Below are positions 7,308 to 16,578 of a stretch of DNA of 24,957 bases, piece after piece. Numbering within the stretch: position 1 is the first letter of the stretch; every line of letters starts with the position of its first letter. The notes under the pieces are model-generated. The model was not told the DNA's origin. It did no database searches and worked only from the letters and a program-made list of their open reading frames with translations. Source of the DNA: Clostridium sp. UBA6640 (GTDB lineage: Bacteria > Bacillota > Clostridia > Clostridiales > Clostridiaceae); assembly GCF_002455975.1 (NCBI RefSeq), contig NZ_DKLM01000019.1, positions 1 through 24,957 on the forward strand, written 5' to 3'. Made by a program: the position numbers and the translations under genes.

Positions 7308-8303
7308 TTATAACACTCCAATACTAAGTGTCATCCCATTTAATTTCATTTTGTTTTTTATGATCTTTCCTCCACTAAGTTCTACAGAAGGCTCACACAC
7401 AGAGCCTATTCCTAGTGTTTTTCGTACAAAATCACTGCCTTCATATTTATCTTCAACTTTCTTAATTTCTTCAATTGTAAAAATCTCTAATTCGCAGCTT
7501 AGCTTATCTCTAAGAGATAAAATCGCTTTTTCTTTTGCTTTAATTTCTACTGTAGCAATTTTTTTAACACTTCGAAAATCAATATTATTTTCTCTTAATG
7601 CCTGCATTACACTTTGCTCCATAGAATTTATATCATAATCTTTTCTGCAGCCAATACCAAGTACAATATCCCTTCTTATAAGCTTTAAAGTTTTATGAGT
7701 AGTATTCTCAACTTCTAACTTATGAGTTACATATACTGCTCCATCAGCTTGATTTTTCTCTTCAACATATCCTTTTGGTATGTTTATTAAAGATTTTTCG
7801 TCTATAAAAGCAACTTTTTTTCCTTCTACTAAAAGCGCTGCTATATCCTTAGCATCTTTCAAATTGTCAATAATTAAATTATTATTTTTCGCCACCATAT
7901 CTGGACCTTCTATTTTTAATCCATCAGTAGCAGTAGTAATTATAGGCATACATTTAAGTATATGGCCCACTTCCTCTGTAAGAGTATTGGCTCCGCCTAA
8001 GTGACCACTTAAAAGACTTATAGCATATTTTACTGAATTATCTACTACTACCACTGCTGGGTCTTTGTCTTTACTTTTGATAAAAGGTGCAATTCCTCTT
8101 ACTGCAATCCCTGTGGAACTAATAAATATAATCCCTTGAAAATTCTCCATAGCTTCACTACATATTTTATTTAAAGTTAAAGTCTTAACCTCATCTTTAG
8201 TGTATATATGACAACTATATTTATGATTGGCTTCAAGGTCTTCTTTTAAAGCTTGTGATGCTCTATCTCCACTATTAGTAACACTAATTATTGCTATTTT
8301 CAT
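7308..8303 (-). CDS. cbiG: Cobalt-precorrin-5A hydrolase CbiG
   Basis: A 331-residue enzyme that opens the delta-lactone of cobalt-precorrin-5A and releases acetaldehyde in the oxygen-independent pathway. The N-terminal and central part has SSTGIAVRGIAPFI and LLSGHLGGANTLTEEVG, both family signatures. A C-terminal CobE/CbiG domain begins near VLGIGCRKDYD. The start at 8303 (MKIAIISVTNSG) lies inside the end of cbiF, a 20-base overlap, and has only a weak AAAGG site, so translation is probably coupled to cbiF. The earlier in-frame ATGs would extend deep into cbiF and lack a ribosome binding site. Confidence 0.93.
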   Translation of the reverse strand: MKIAIISVTNSGDRASQALKEDLEANHKYSCHIYTKDEVKTLTLNKICSEAMENFQGIIFISSTGIAVRGIAPFIKSKDKDPAVVVVDNSVKYAISLLSGHLGGANTLTEEVGHILKCMPIITTATDGLKIEGPDMVAKNNNLIIDNLKDAKDIAALLVEGKKVAFIDEKSLINIPKGYVEEKNQADGAVYVTHKLEVENTTHKTLKLIRRDIVLGIGCRKDYDINSMEQSVMQALRENNIDFRSVKKIATVEIKAKEKAILSLRDKLSCELEIFTIEEIKKVEDKYEGSDFVRKTLGIGSVCEPSVELSGGKIIKNKMKLNGMTLSIGVL

Positions 8304-9060
8304 CTTTTGCCTTTCTATATTCATGAGTGAAGCCTGCATCATATAATAAGCTTTTTTCATATTCACTATCTATGAAATCTCCTACTAATATTTGTGCAGT
8401 TTTTGTTATATTTGCTTCTTTAACTTTTTCTGCAATATCATCTAATGTTCCAATAACATATTTCTCATCACCCCAAGTAGCTCTTTGTATTACAGCTACA
8501 GGTACATTTCTTCCATAACCACGTCTTAGCTTTTCAGTTACTTTATCAATCATACCTACAGATAAGAATAACGCCATTGATGCACCTATACTAGCAAGTC
8601 TCTCTAAGTCTTCTTTCTCAGGAACTGGTGTTCTTCCTTCCATTCTAGTAAGTATTACTGTTTGAGAAACACTTGGAAGAGTAAACTCCTTTTTAATGCT
8701 TGCTGCTGCTGCAGTAAAAGAACTAACTCCTGGAATTACTTTATAACCTATGTTTAATTTATCAAGTTCATCCATTTGCTCTTTAATTGCTCCATAAATA
8801 GCAGGATCTCCAGTATGAAGTCTAACAATTTTCTTATCTTCACTATGGGCTCTTTTCATCACTGCAATAACTTCATCTAAAGTCATTGAAGCTGAATTAT
8901 GTATTTCTACATCCTTTTTACAATATTCAAAATGTGCAGGACTAACTAGTGAACCAGCAAAAATTATTACATCTGCTTCTTCTAATACTTTTCTTCCCTT
9001 TACTGTTATTAAATCTGGGTCTCCTGGACCAGCACCTATAAAATAAACTATATTTTCCAT
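8284..9060 (-). CDS. cbiF: Cobalt-precorrin-4 C11-methyltransferase CbiF
   Basis: A 258-residue SAM-dependent methylase (CobM/CbiF type) adding the C11 methyl group. Motifs: YFIGAGPGDPDLITVKG, the aldehyde/tetrapyrrole pocket stretch FAGSLVSPAHFEYC, RLHTGDPAIYGA, PGVSSFTAAAA, and LTRMEGRTPVPEKE, all typical of CbiF. The ATG at 9060 has GGAGG 8 bases upstream; a longer in-frame reading would run into cbiL. The 3' end overlaps cbiG by 20 bases. Confidence 0.95.
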   Translation of the reverse strand: MENIVYFIGAGPGDPDLITVKGRKVLEEADVIIFAGSLVSPAHFEYCKKDVEIHNSASMTLDEVIAVMKRAHSEDKKIVRLHTGDPAIYGAIKEQMDELDKLNIGYKVIPGVSSFTAAAASIKKEFTLPSVSQTVILTRMEGRTPVPEKEDLERLASIGASMALFLSVGMIDKVTEKLRRGYGRNVPVAVIQRATWGDEKYVIGTLDDIAEKVKEANITKTAQILVGDFIDSEYEKSLLYDAGFTHEYRKAKDENSNN

Positions 9061-9076
9061 ATTTGTTTCCTCCATA

Positions 9077-9760
9077 CTATATCTCGCTATTTCTATGAGC
9101 AATTATTAATGACATATAATCTTTTTCATTTAAAATTTCTTCCCTAGTAGACAGTACTTTTTCACCTTCTCTATATGCTCTTTGAACACATACATAGTCA
9201 AAGCCTCTTTCATCTAAGAAATCTAATACTTTTTCTTCTTGATTATAGAATTTCATAATAACCACATATTTTTCATCTTTTATAGAATCAATTCTACTTC
9301 CTGGAACTATTAATAATGGTTCATCTCCTATTACTAATATTCTATCTGCAATACTTGCACTGGCACAGAAAGAAGTTATTCCTGGAACAGTTTCAGTCTT
9401 ATAATTTTGTTCTTTTATATATTTTAATAAGTATATATAAGTACTATAAACAAAAGCATCTCCTATGGTTAAGAAAGCAACATCCTTACCATCTTTTAAA
9501 TATCCTTCTATAGTTTTAAATGCATCATAAACCTTTTCTTCTTTATCTGGTTTTCCCATTGGGAAATGACTAATAACAACTTCCTGGCTGTCTTTTATAA
9601 AGTTTTTTGCCGTTTCATAAGCGATACTAACTCCACCAGATTTTGCACTTGGTGCTATGATAACATCACAGCTTTCTATTACTTTTACAGCTTTTAAAGT
9701 AAGTAATTCTTCTCCTCCTGGTCCAACTCCAACACCATATAAAGTTCCTTGTTTCTTCAT
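9077..9760 (-). CDS. cbiL: Cobalt-precorrin-2 C20-methyltransferase CbiL
   Basis: A 227-residue SAM-dependent methylase (CobI/CbiL) that adds the C20 methyl to cobalt-factor II or cobalt-precorrin-2, the first methylation after cobalt insertion. Motifs: LYGVGVGPGGEELLTLKA, the CbiL-typical IIAPSAKSGGVSIAYE, FLTIGDAFVYSTY and VPGITSFCASAS. Start behind GGAGG. The gap to cbiF is 16 bases and to cbiT 27 bases. Length is normal. Confidence 0.94.
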   Translation of the reverse strand: MKKQGTLYGVGVGPGGEELLTLKAVKVIESCDVIIAPSAKSGGVSIAYETAKNFIKDSQEVVISHFPMGKPDKEEKVYDAFKTIEGYLKDGKDVAFLTIGDAFVYSTYIYLLKYIKEQNYKTETVPGITSFCASASIADRILVIGDEPLLIVPGSRIDSIKDEKYVVIMKFYNQEEKVLDFLDERGFDYVCVQRAYREGEKVLSTREEILNEKDYMSLIIAHRNSEI

Positions 9761-9787
9761 ATATTTAAATCCTCCGTTAATTTCAAA

Positions 9788-10354
9788 TTAGCTAATCTTT
9801 TCGCCACAAATTATGAATATAGGGTTATTTGCCATGAGCATGCAACTATTTCCTCTTCCTCTTGCTACTGCTATTTGGCTTACCTCAACTTTATATCCAT
9901 TTTCTTTTAAGGCTTCCATTGCCTTATATAAATTACTTATAGTTATAAAATTCAACACCATTTTTCCCTGTGGTTTAAGCATTTTTCCATATTCATAGAT
10001 TATTTTATCTATATTTCCACCGCTGCCACCGATAAAAATTCCATCAAATTCTCCCTTTATGTTATTTACTGCCTCATAGGCTTCACTTTCCACTAAAGTT
10101 ACATTATTTGCTTCAAATTTTTCTATATTCTTTTTAATAACTTCTATTGCTTCTTCGTCCATTTCTACTGCAACAACTTCACCACTATTACAAATTTTAC
10201 TCATTTGTATAGTAACAGAGCCTGTACCTGCACCTATATCAAGAACTCTTGAATTCTCCTCTAATTCTAATTTAGATAAGCTTAAAATTCTTACTTCTTC
10301 TTTAGTCATTGGACAATTTCCACGAATAAATTCTTCATCTTTAATAAATTTCAT
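9788..10354 (-). CDS. cbiT: Cobalt-precorrin-6B C15-methyltransferase (decarboxylating) CbiT
   Basis: A 188-residue class I SAM methyltransferase, unlike the class III fold of the other ring methylases here. It methylates C15 and decarboxylates the C12 acetate side chain. RGNCPMTKEEVR near the N-terminus is a CbiT signature; motif I is VLDIGAGTGSVT at about 37-48, with the acidic VEMDEEAIE after it. In many bacteria it is fused to CbiE as CobL; here the two are separate neighbours with 14 bases between. The start follows GGAG at 9 bases. Confidence 0.94.
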   Translation of the reverse strand: MKFIKDEEFIRGNCPMTKEEVRILSLSKLELEENSRVLDIGAGTGSVTIQMSKICNSGEVVAVEMDEEAIEVIKKNIEKFEANNVTLVESEAYEAVNNIKGEFDGIFIGGSGGNIDKIIYEYGKMLKPQGKMVLNFITISNLYKAMEALKENGYKVEVSQIAVARGRGNSCMLMANNPIFIICGEKIS

Positions 10355-10368
10355 CTACTTCAACTCCA

Positions 10369-10971
10369 TTACTTTAGCTTTATGTACATAACTGCTAGCT
10401 TTCCAAAGTTATATTTCATAAGTTCTTCTGGACTTCCAAAGGATATTATTTCATCTTCATAGGATAGATTTTCCCCAACATAAACATCACAATTTATGTT
10501 GTTTTCATAAAGAATTCTACAAAGCTCACTTGGAGAATTCTTATTATCTGTCAAAAATATTACCTGTGAGTGCTTAGAAATATTTCCTAAAAAGTCTTCT
10601 TCTCTTCCATGCATACTTCCTAAATGAACATTATTCCATGACTGATTTAACTTAGCTACAAAGTATTGAAAAGAACTTATTCCTGGGATCACTTTTATTT
10701 CACCATCATAATTTTTCTTTATATATTCGGTAATACCATAAAAGCCAGGATCTCCAGAAGCTATTATAGATATGTTTTTATCTTTATTTTCACTAAGATA
10801 GTCTATAATTGATACTATACTTTTAAATTCTAGTTTAGGAGTTTTTATATGGTCTATGCTTTTAATAGCTCTTCCAAATCCTACTACTATATCAGAGTTC
10901 TCCATAGTTTTATCAGCTATAGGAAGAATATAATCCTTATGACCAGGTCCAAGCCCTACAATATAAACCAT
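10369..10971 (-). CDS. cbiE: Cobalt-precorrin-7 C5-methyltransferase CbiE
   Basis: A 200-residue SAM-dependent class III methylase that adds the C5 methyl group. It shows YIVGLGPGHKDYILP, VVGFGRA, IASGDPGFYGITEYI, PGISSFQYFVAKL and LGSMHGR, the last two typical of the CbiE/CobL N-terminal domain. It begins two bases after the cbiD stop, with its AAGGAGAG site lying in the last codons of cbiD, so the two are likely translated together. Length matches free-standing CbiE. Confidence 0.94.
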   Translation of the reverse strand: MVYIVGLGPGHKDYILPIADKTMENSDIVVGFGRAIKSIDHIKTPKLEFKSIVSIIDYLSENKDKNISIIASGDPGFYGITEYIKKNYDGEIKVIPGISSFQYFVAKLNQSWNNVHLGSMHGREEDFLGNISKHSQVIFLTDNKNSPSELCRILYENNINCDVYVGENLSYEDEIISFGSPEELMKYNFGKLAVMYIKLK

Positions 10972-10973
10972 AA

Positions 10974-12071
10974 TTATCTCTCCTTTTCTTCTAAGGAATT
11001 ATAAAGTATTCCTCTCTTCATAGAATACATAATTGCATCTACTTCCAACTTATCATAGCTATAAATCTTAATTCTATTTATAACCTTCTTACCTATATTT
11101 TCATAAAGCTTTTCAAAACCATCACCTAAAAGCTCTACAGCACCTTCTGTGGTTTTTTCATTATAAACCTTTTTAACTAGTTCTAAATCATAGCCCATAA
11201 GTGCTAGCTCTAATGCCAATGTTTCAAGCCTTACATCACAAACTCTACTGTGAGTATTAAATGCTCCACTAGCCACCTTGCAAAGCTTACCTATATGACC
11301 CACTATGGTAATTTTTTCTATTTCCTTGGAAATAATTGTATCCAAAGCTACACCTACATAATTAGAAATGATAACCATATCCTTCACATTAAGCTTAAGT
11401 TTGTTTGCCATATCTTCACCCATATTTCCAAATAATAATATGAGCTCTTTACTTCCACTTACTATCTTTTGATTTATTTCCAATTTTACAGACTCTGTTA
11501 AAGCCTCTTCTGACATTGGCATCACTATGCCAGTAGTACCTAATATTGAAATTCCACCTAAAATATTTAATCTAGGATTGAAGGTTTTTTTTGCAATTTC
11601 CTCACCTCGAGGAACAAATATAGTAATTTCTACTCCGCAATCTTTAGGAAGTACTTCAGTTACTTCCTTCTCAATCATTTTTCTAGGTACAGGATTTATT
11701 GCAGGCTCTCCTTTTTTAATATAAAGTCCTTCTCCACAAACTACTCCTACACCGGTGCCGCCTTTTAGCGAGTACCCATTATCTTTTTTAGTAGCGCGAG
11801 CAAATATCTTTATCCCATTGGTAGCATCGATATCATCTCCGCCATCCTTTATTATTGCACACTCCACATAATCTTCTCCAAAGGTAATATCGTGAACCTC
11901 TAAGTTTAATTCTATTCCCTTAGGAGTGTCTATTTTAACTTTATCTATTGGTGTTTTTTCTTTATCATAAAGCATCATTGTTGCTGCTTTAGAAGCTGCT
12001 GCTGCACAGGAACCAGTGGTATACCCACATCTCAATCTTTTTCCATTTGCTTCTACATATAAATCTAGCAT
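10974..12071 (-). CDS. cbiD: Cobalt-precorrin-5B C1-methyltransferase CbiD
   Basis: A 365-residue SAM-dependent enzyme with its own fold, which methylates C1 in the oxygen-independent route and has no counterpart in the aerobic one. The diagnostic LRCGYTTGSCAAAASKAA lies at residues 13-30. ILGGISILGTTGIVMPMSEEA and IVGHIGKLCKVASGAFNTHS are also family hallmarks. The ATG at 12071 is chosen because an AAGGTG site lies just upstream; an in-frame TTG at 12104 would lack one and overlap the end of cbiC. The gap to cbiC is 22 bases. Confidence 0.95.
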   Translation of the reverse strand: MLDLYVEANGKRLRCGYTTGSCAAAASKAATMMLYDKEKTPIDKVKIDTPKGIELNLEVHDITFGEDYVECAIIKDGGDDIDATNGIKIFARATKKDNGYSLKGGTGVGVVCGEGLYIKKGEPAINPVPRKMIEKEVTEVLPKDCGVEITIFVPRGEEIAKKTFNPRLNILGGISILGTTGIVMPMSEEALTESVKLEINQKIVSGSKELILLFGNMGEDMANKLKLNVKDMVIISNYVGVALDTIISKEIEKITIVGHIGKLCKVASGAFNTHSRVCDVRLETLALELALMGYDLELVKKVYNEKTTEGAVELLGDGFEKLYENIGKKVINRIKIYSYDKLEVDAIMYSMKRGILYNSLEEKER

Positions 12072-12093
12072 ATTTACACCTTCACTCTTAGTA

Positions 12094-12720
12094 CTATCTT
12101 TCAACCATCATGTACATAATAGCATTCATAATTGCTGCTACCACTGTACTTCCACCTTTTCTTCCTCTAATGGTTATCACTGGAATATCGTACTTTTCTA
12201 GTAGTTCTTTACTTTCTTTAGCTCCTACAAATCCTACTGGAGCACCTATAACAAATTTAGGCTTTGCTTTACCTTCTTCTACTAATTCTAATAGTTTAAA
12301 AATTGCTGTAGGTGCATTTCCAAATACAAAGAATTCTACTCCTTCTTCCACAGCTTTTTCAACACCAGCCATAGAACGAGTTATCTTCTTTTCCTTGGCA
12401 ATATCTCTTACATCTTCTCTTGCCACATAACACTCTACATTGCAATTAAGTTTTTTTAATGCTGGCTTACTCATTCCTGAAAGTGCCATATTAGTATCTG
12501 TGTATATAGTCACTCCCTTAGATAATATATCCTTAGCCTTTTTAATAGCGTCTTCACTAAAATGAATTATGTTTTGATAATCAAAATCTGCTGTGGTATG
12601 TATTACTCTTTTAACTACTTTAAGCTGCTCTTCATCAAAATTATGTGGTCCCATTTCCTCTCCAATTATTTCAAAGCTTCTAATCTCTATTCCCATTGGA
12701 TCTTTTATATATTCTTTCAT
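12094..12720 (-). CDS. cbiC: Cobalt-precorrin-8 methylmutase CbiC
   Basis: A 208-residue isomerase that moves the methyl group from C11 to C12 to give cobyrinate. The catalytic histidine is visible as His41 in RVIHTTADFDY, matching His43 of CobH. Other marks are IYTDTNMALSG, FGNAPTAIFKLLELV and GAPVGFVGAKESKE. The start is placed behind AAAGGA. It follows cbiA with a 38-base gap. Length is typical. Confidence 0.95.
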   Translation of the reverse strand: MKEYIKDPMGIEIRSFEIIGEEMGPHNFDEEQLKVVKRVIHTTADFDYQNIIHFSEDAIKKAKDILSKGVTIYTDTNMALSGMSKPALKKLNCNVECYVAREDVRDIAKEKKITRSMAGVEKAVEEGVEFFVFGNAPTAIFKLLELVEEGKAKPKFVIGAPVGFVGAKESKELLEKYDIPVITIRGRKGGSTVVAAIMNAIMYMMVER

Positions 12721-12758
12721 TCTACTTCATTCCTTTTCAAAGATTTTTTAGAATAATT

Positions 12759-14090
12759 TCATTTTAATAACTCTTTTAAAAAGTCTATATTTCCAAAAAA
12801 GTGAATATGTCCATAGGCACCTAAAGTATTATTTTTTACATATCCACAATTCCAGTTTTTAACATAACCATCGTAACTGTTTTTTGTGAGGCTGTATATA
12901 TAATTTTCATCTAGTTCTACCTTTGATTTATGAAATTCATGTGCATTGATTGACAAGTCTTTTAAAAGTGGACTTTTTTCATCTATATTAATAGCGCAAT
13001 ATCCAAAGTTTTGAAGTCTTGTAGTCATGACACTTTTTCCTTTAAAGAAGCCAACAGTATTAAATTCTTTACCATCTAAAGTGGTTATTGACTCTGTTAA
13101 ATACATAAGTCCTCCACACTCTGCATAGCATTTTAATCCATTATCTAACTCATTTTTTATAGATTTGAGCATTGATGTATTACTACTAAGTTCTTCAATA
13201 AAAACTTCTGGATACCCTCCTCCTAAGTATAAGAGGTTAATATCATCAGGTAATTTTTTATCATGTAATGGACTAAAGTACACAATTTCTCCTACCTCTT
13301 TAAGAAGTTCTAAATTTTCTGTGTAATAAAAGCTGAAAGCTTCATCTTTAGCAACTGCTATTTTTAAATTTTTATTTTCTATATGAAAATTATCTTCATA
13401 TTTTTTTACTTCACTAAAAGTAGAAATTAATTCATCCATGTTTACATTGGATAAAATATGTTCGCTGCATTTGTTAATTTTATATTCAATATCTTCTACT
13501 TCGCTGCATTGAACAAGTCCTAAGTGTCTTGACTTTAATGATATTTCTTCATCTTTAGGTATATAGCCATAGACTTTAATATTACAATGTGTTTCTATTA
13601 TGAGCTTTAAAAGATTGTAATAGCTAGAAGATATATTATTTAATATAACTCCCTTTATATTAGGTTCTTTTACCCATTCATCACAATAATTTAATAGCCC
13701 TTGAATTTCAGCTGCTAAAGTTGCACTTGCCGCTTTAGGACTTAATATAAGGATTATAGGAAGCTCTAGAGTTTTTGCTACATGTGCTGTAGAAAATCTA
13801 CTATCTATTCCCTTTCCATCAAAGAGTCCCATTACACCTTCTATTACAGCCATATCTCCATGTCCTCTTGAAAATGCAGCCTTTACCCCATCTTCTCCCA
13901 TTAAAAATAAATCTAAATTCCTCGATGGCTTCTTAGTTATAGTGGAATGGAAAGCTGGATCTATATAATCTGGTCCTACTTTATAGCCTTGCACATCAAA
14001 ACCAAGTTTCATTAATGCTTTCATTATTCCAAGTGTAATGGTGGTTTTCCCTCCACCACTACAATTAGAAGATATAACTACACCCTTCAT
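12759..14090 (-). CDS. cbiA: Cobyrinate a,c-diamide synthase CbiA
   Basis: A 443-residue ATP- and glutamine-dependent amidase converting the a and c carboxylates of cobyrinate to amides. The N-terminal dethiobiotin-synthetase-like domain has the P-loop SNCSGGGKTT (8-17) and YKVGPDYIDPAFH. The C-terminal class I glutamine amidotransferase domain has the nucleophile Cys325 in CYAECGGLMYL and the late NAHEFHKS histidines. The gene has a weak ribosome binding site (AAGAAGAAAG), 21 bases after the hemB stop, so upstream coupling may help. Length is normal. Confidence 0.95.
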   Translation of the reverse strand: MKGVVISSNCSGGGKTTITLGIMKALMKLGFDVQGYKVGPDYIDPAFHSTITKKPSRNLDLFLMGEDGVKAAFSRGHGDMAVIEGVMGLFDGKGIDSRFSTAHVAKTLELPIILILSPKAASATLAAEIQGLLNYCDEWVKEPNIKGVILNNISSSYYNLLKLIIETHCNIKVYGYIPKDEEISLKSRHLGLVQCSEVEDIEYKINKCSEHILSNVNMDELISTFSEVKKYEDNFHIENKNLKIAVAKDEAFSFYYTENLELLKEVGEIVYFSPLHDKKLPDDINLLYLGGGYPEVFIEELSSNTSMLKSIKNELDNGLKCYAECGGLMYLTESITTLDGKEFNTVGFFKGKSVMTTRLQNFGYCAINIDEKSPLLKDLSINAHEFHKSKVELDENYIYSLTKNSYDGYVKNWNCGYVKNNTLGAYGHIHFFGNIDFLKELLK

Positions 14091-14111
14091 ATTTTCACAT
14101 CTTTCTTCTTA

Positions 14112-15080
14112 CTACTCTTCACTTAACCATTTGCAAGCTTCAAGTGCATAGTAAGTTATTATTAGGTTTGCACCTGCCCTCTTCATTGAAGTTAACATTT
14201 CTAGTGCCGATTCCTTTTCATTTAATAATCCATTTTCTGAAGCACATTTTATCATTGCATATTCTCCACTTACGTTATAAGCTGCAATTGGAATATTAAA
14301 ATTATCTGAAGCTGACTTTATAATATCTAAATAAATCATGGCAGGTTTAACGATTATTATATCTGCTCCTTCTATGATATCTTCTTCAATTTCTCTTAAT
14401 GCTTCTTTACCGTTTGCTGGATCCATCTGATAAGTTTTTCTGTCTCCAAATTGTGGTGTTGAATTTGCTGCTGCTCTAAATGGTCCATACATAGCTGAAC
14501 AATATTTTGCACTGTATGCCATTATAGAAACGTAGTCAAAGTTATTTTCATCTAAAATTTCTCTTATAGCTCCTATTCTTCCATCCATCATATCAGAAGG
14601 CGCTACCATATCTGCTCCTGCTTTAGCATGAGATAATGCGATTTTAGCTATAATCTCTACTGAAGGATCATTAAGTACTCTTCCATTTTCAACTATTCCG
14701 CAGTGTCCATGGTCTGTATATTGACACATGCAAACATCTGTTATTACAAATAGATCTTTATCTAATTCTTTTATTTTTCTAATTGCCTTTTGAACAATTC
14801 CATTTTCTGCAAAAGCAGAAGTTGCTATTTCATCTTTATGGTCTGGTAAGCCAAAAAGTATTATACCTTTTACTTTTGCAGCTTTAACTTCATCAATAAC
14901 CTCATGTAATCTATCTATAGACCAATGATAATTTCCTTTTAAAGAAGAAATTTCTTCCTTAATATTTTCCCCTTCAACTACGAATATAGGAAATATAAAA
15001 TCATTTGGATTTAAAACCGTTTCTCTTACTAAGCTTCTTATAGCTGGATTTTCTCTTAATCTTCTATGTTGTGTTAACAT
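14112..15080 (-). CDS. hemB: Porphobilinogen synthase (5-aminolevulinate dehydratase) HemB
   Basis: A 322-residue enzyme that condenses two 5-aminolevulinates to porphobilinogen. The zinc site DVCMCQYTDHGHCG gives Cys117, Cys119 and Cys127, so this is the zinc-dependent type. The two active-site lysines are Lys192 in MAYSAKYCSAMYGPFR and the Schiff-base Lys245 in IIIVKPAMIYLD. The ATG at 15080 is preferred over an in-frame GTG at 15089, since AAGGGAG lies 8 bases before the ATG. It lies in the cobalamin operon rather than a haem operon, which suggests that its main output here is corrin. Confidence 0.96.
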   Translation of the reverse strand: MLTQHRRLRENPAIRSLVRETVLNPNDFIFPIFVVEGENIKEEISSLKGNYHWSIDRLHEVIDEVKAAKVKGIILFGLPDHKDEIATSAFAENGIVQKAIRKIKELDKDLFVITDVCMCQYTDHGHCGIVENGRVLNDPSVEIIAKIALSHAKAGADMVAPSDMMDGRIGAIREILDENNFDYVSIMAYSAKYCSAMYGPFRAAANSTPQFGDRKTYQMDPANGKEALREIEEDIIEGADIIIVKPAMIYLDIIKSASDNFNIPIAAYNVSGEYAMIKCASENGLLNEKESALEMLTSMKRAGANLIITYYALEACKWLSEE

Positions 15081-15100
15081 AACTTCCACTCCCTTAATTC

Positions 15101-16570
15101 TTAGGACTTTGAATAAATTTCAATTAATTTATTTATCATTCCTTCATTGCTACTCTCATCACATACAATATGCTCTATATTATGTTTGTTAAGTTCTACT
15201 GAAGTAATTGGTCCTATAGATACCACTGTTTTTTTCTTAATTTCTTCAATACCTACAAGCTTAATCATATTGGTTAAAGTACTTGGACTTGTAAATACAA
15301 CAGCATCACACTCTACAAATCTATTAAGTCCTACTGCTTCCCCTGTTTCTGTTTCATATATATGACATTCATCCACTATGCATCCTTTACTTTCAAAGGC
15401 TTCTGCTAAAAAAACTCTTGCATTTTTAGACCTTGGAAGAAGTATTTTGTCATTTTCTTTTATAAAGCTTTCCATATGACTAAATAAATTTTCTGCTACA
15501 TATTCCTCAGCACAAAGCTTTGGTATCACCCCATAGCTTCTAATGGCTTTATCACTAGCTGGCCCTATGGTTATAATTTGTGCTTTTATAGTTCTAACAT
15601 CAATTTCTCTTTCTATTAAGTATTCAAAGAAAACTCTCGCCGCATTAGCACTTGTTATAACAATGTAATCATATAATGATAATTTATCTAAATATGGTTC
15701 CATTTTTTCTGGTGTAGGCTTAATTTTTATAGAGTTTATTTCTGTAACTTCTGCTCCTAAATTTAGTAACTTAGTTTTTATTTCTTTACTTTGCTCTTTA
15801 GTTCTTGTAATACATATATTTTTTCCAAAAAGAGGTCTTCTTTCAAACCAATTTAATTTATCATGGAACTGAACTACTTCACCCACTACAATTATGCTAG
15901 GATTTGATAAGTTATTTTCTAGCGCTTTTTCTACAATGTTACTTAATGTTCCTATAGCTTTTTTTTGTTTAGATGTAGTTCCTCTCATCACTACTGCCGC
16001 TGGAGTATCACCACTCATACCATTTTCCATCAAGCTTTTAGTAATAATCCCTAACTTCTCAAAGCTCATAAGAAATATCAATGTTCCGCTAAGTTTTGAA
16101 ATAGCTTCAAAGTTTAAGTCCATATTATCATTGCTTTTTCCTGTAAATATATGAAATCCTCTAGCTATTCCTCTATGAGTTACAGGGATTCCCGCATAAT
16201 TTAGTACAGATATTGGAGAAGTTATTCCCGGCACTACTTCAAATTCTATGTTTTCTTCTAATAATCTAAGTGCTTCTTCTCCTCCTCTACCAAAGATATA
16301 AGGATCTCCGCCCTTTACTCTTCCTACAATATGGCCCTTCTTAGCTAGCTTTACTATCATGTCATTAATTTCATTTTGATTTTTATAATGACATCCTGGT
16401 TCTTTTCCGCAGTAATATATTTCTGTGTTTGGATTTATATATTGTAAAAAGCTTTCTCCACATAATCTATCATACATAATAGCTGTACACTGCTTTAAAA
16501 CATTTATCGCTCTCATTGTAATAAGTTCTTCATGGCCTGGCCCTGCACCTATTAAATATACTTTACTCAT
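15101..16570 (-). CDS. cobA-hemD: Fusion of uroporphyrinogen-III C-methyltransferase and uroporphyrinogen-III synthase (CobA-HemD)
   Basis: A 489-residue two-domain protein. Residues 1 to about 245 are the SAM methylase CobA/SUMT: YLIGAGPGHEELITMRA, the YDRLC stretch, GRVKGGDPYIFGRGGEE, VPGITSPISV and YAGIPVTHRGIARGF. It makes precorrin-2 from uroporphyrinogen III. Residues from about 250 to the end are HemD, which cyclises hydroxymethylbilane: RPLFGKNICITRTKEQS, IVITSANAARVFF, ITIGPASDKA and VFTSPSTLTNM. The fusion channels two successive steps and is common in Clostridium relatives. AGGAGG overlaps the hemC stop region, with 8 bases between the genes. Confidence 0.95.
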   Translation of the reverse strand: MSKVYLIGAGPGHEELITMRAINVLKQCTAIMYDRLCGESFLQYINPNTEIYYCGKEPGCHYKNQNEINDMIVKLAKKGHIVGRVKGGDPYIFGRGGEEALRLLEENIEFEVVPGITSPISVLNYAGIPVTHRGIARGFHIFTGKSNDNMDLNFEAISKLSGTLIFLMSFEKLGIITKSLMENGMSGDTPAAVVMRGTTSKQKKAIGTLSNIVEKALENNLSNPSIIVVGEVVQFHDKLNWFERRPLFGKNICITRTKEQSKEIKTKLLNLGAEVTEINSIKIKPTPEKMEPYLDKLSLYDYIVITSANAARVFFEYLIEREIDVRTIKAQIITIGPASDKAIRSYGVIPKLCAEEYVAENLFSHMESFIKENDKILLPRSKNARVFLAEAFESKGCIVDECHIYETETGEAVGLNRFVECDAVVFTSPSTLTNMIKLVGIEEIKKKTVVSIGPITSVELNKHNIEHIVCDESSNEGMINKLIEIYSKS

Positions 16571-16578
16571 AATTCCTC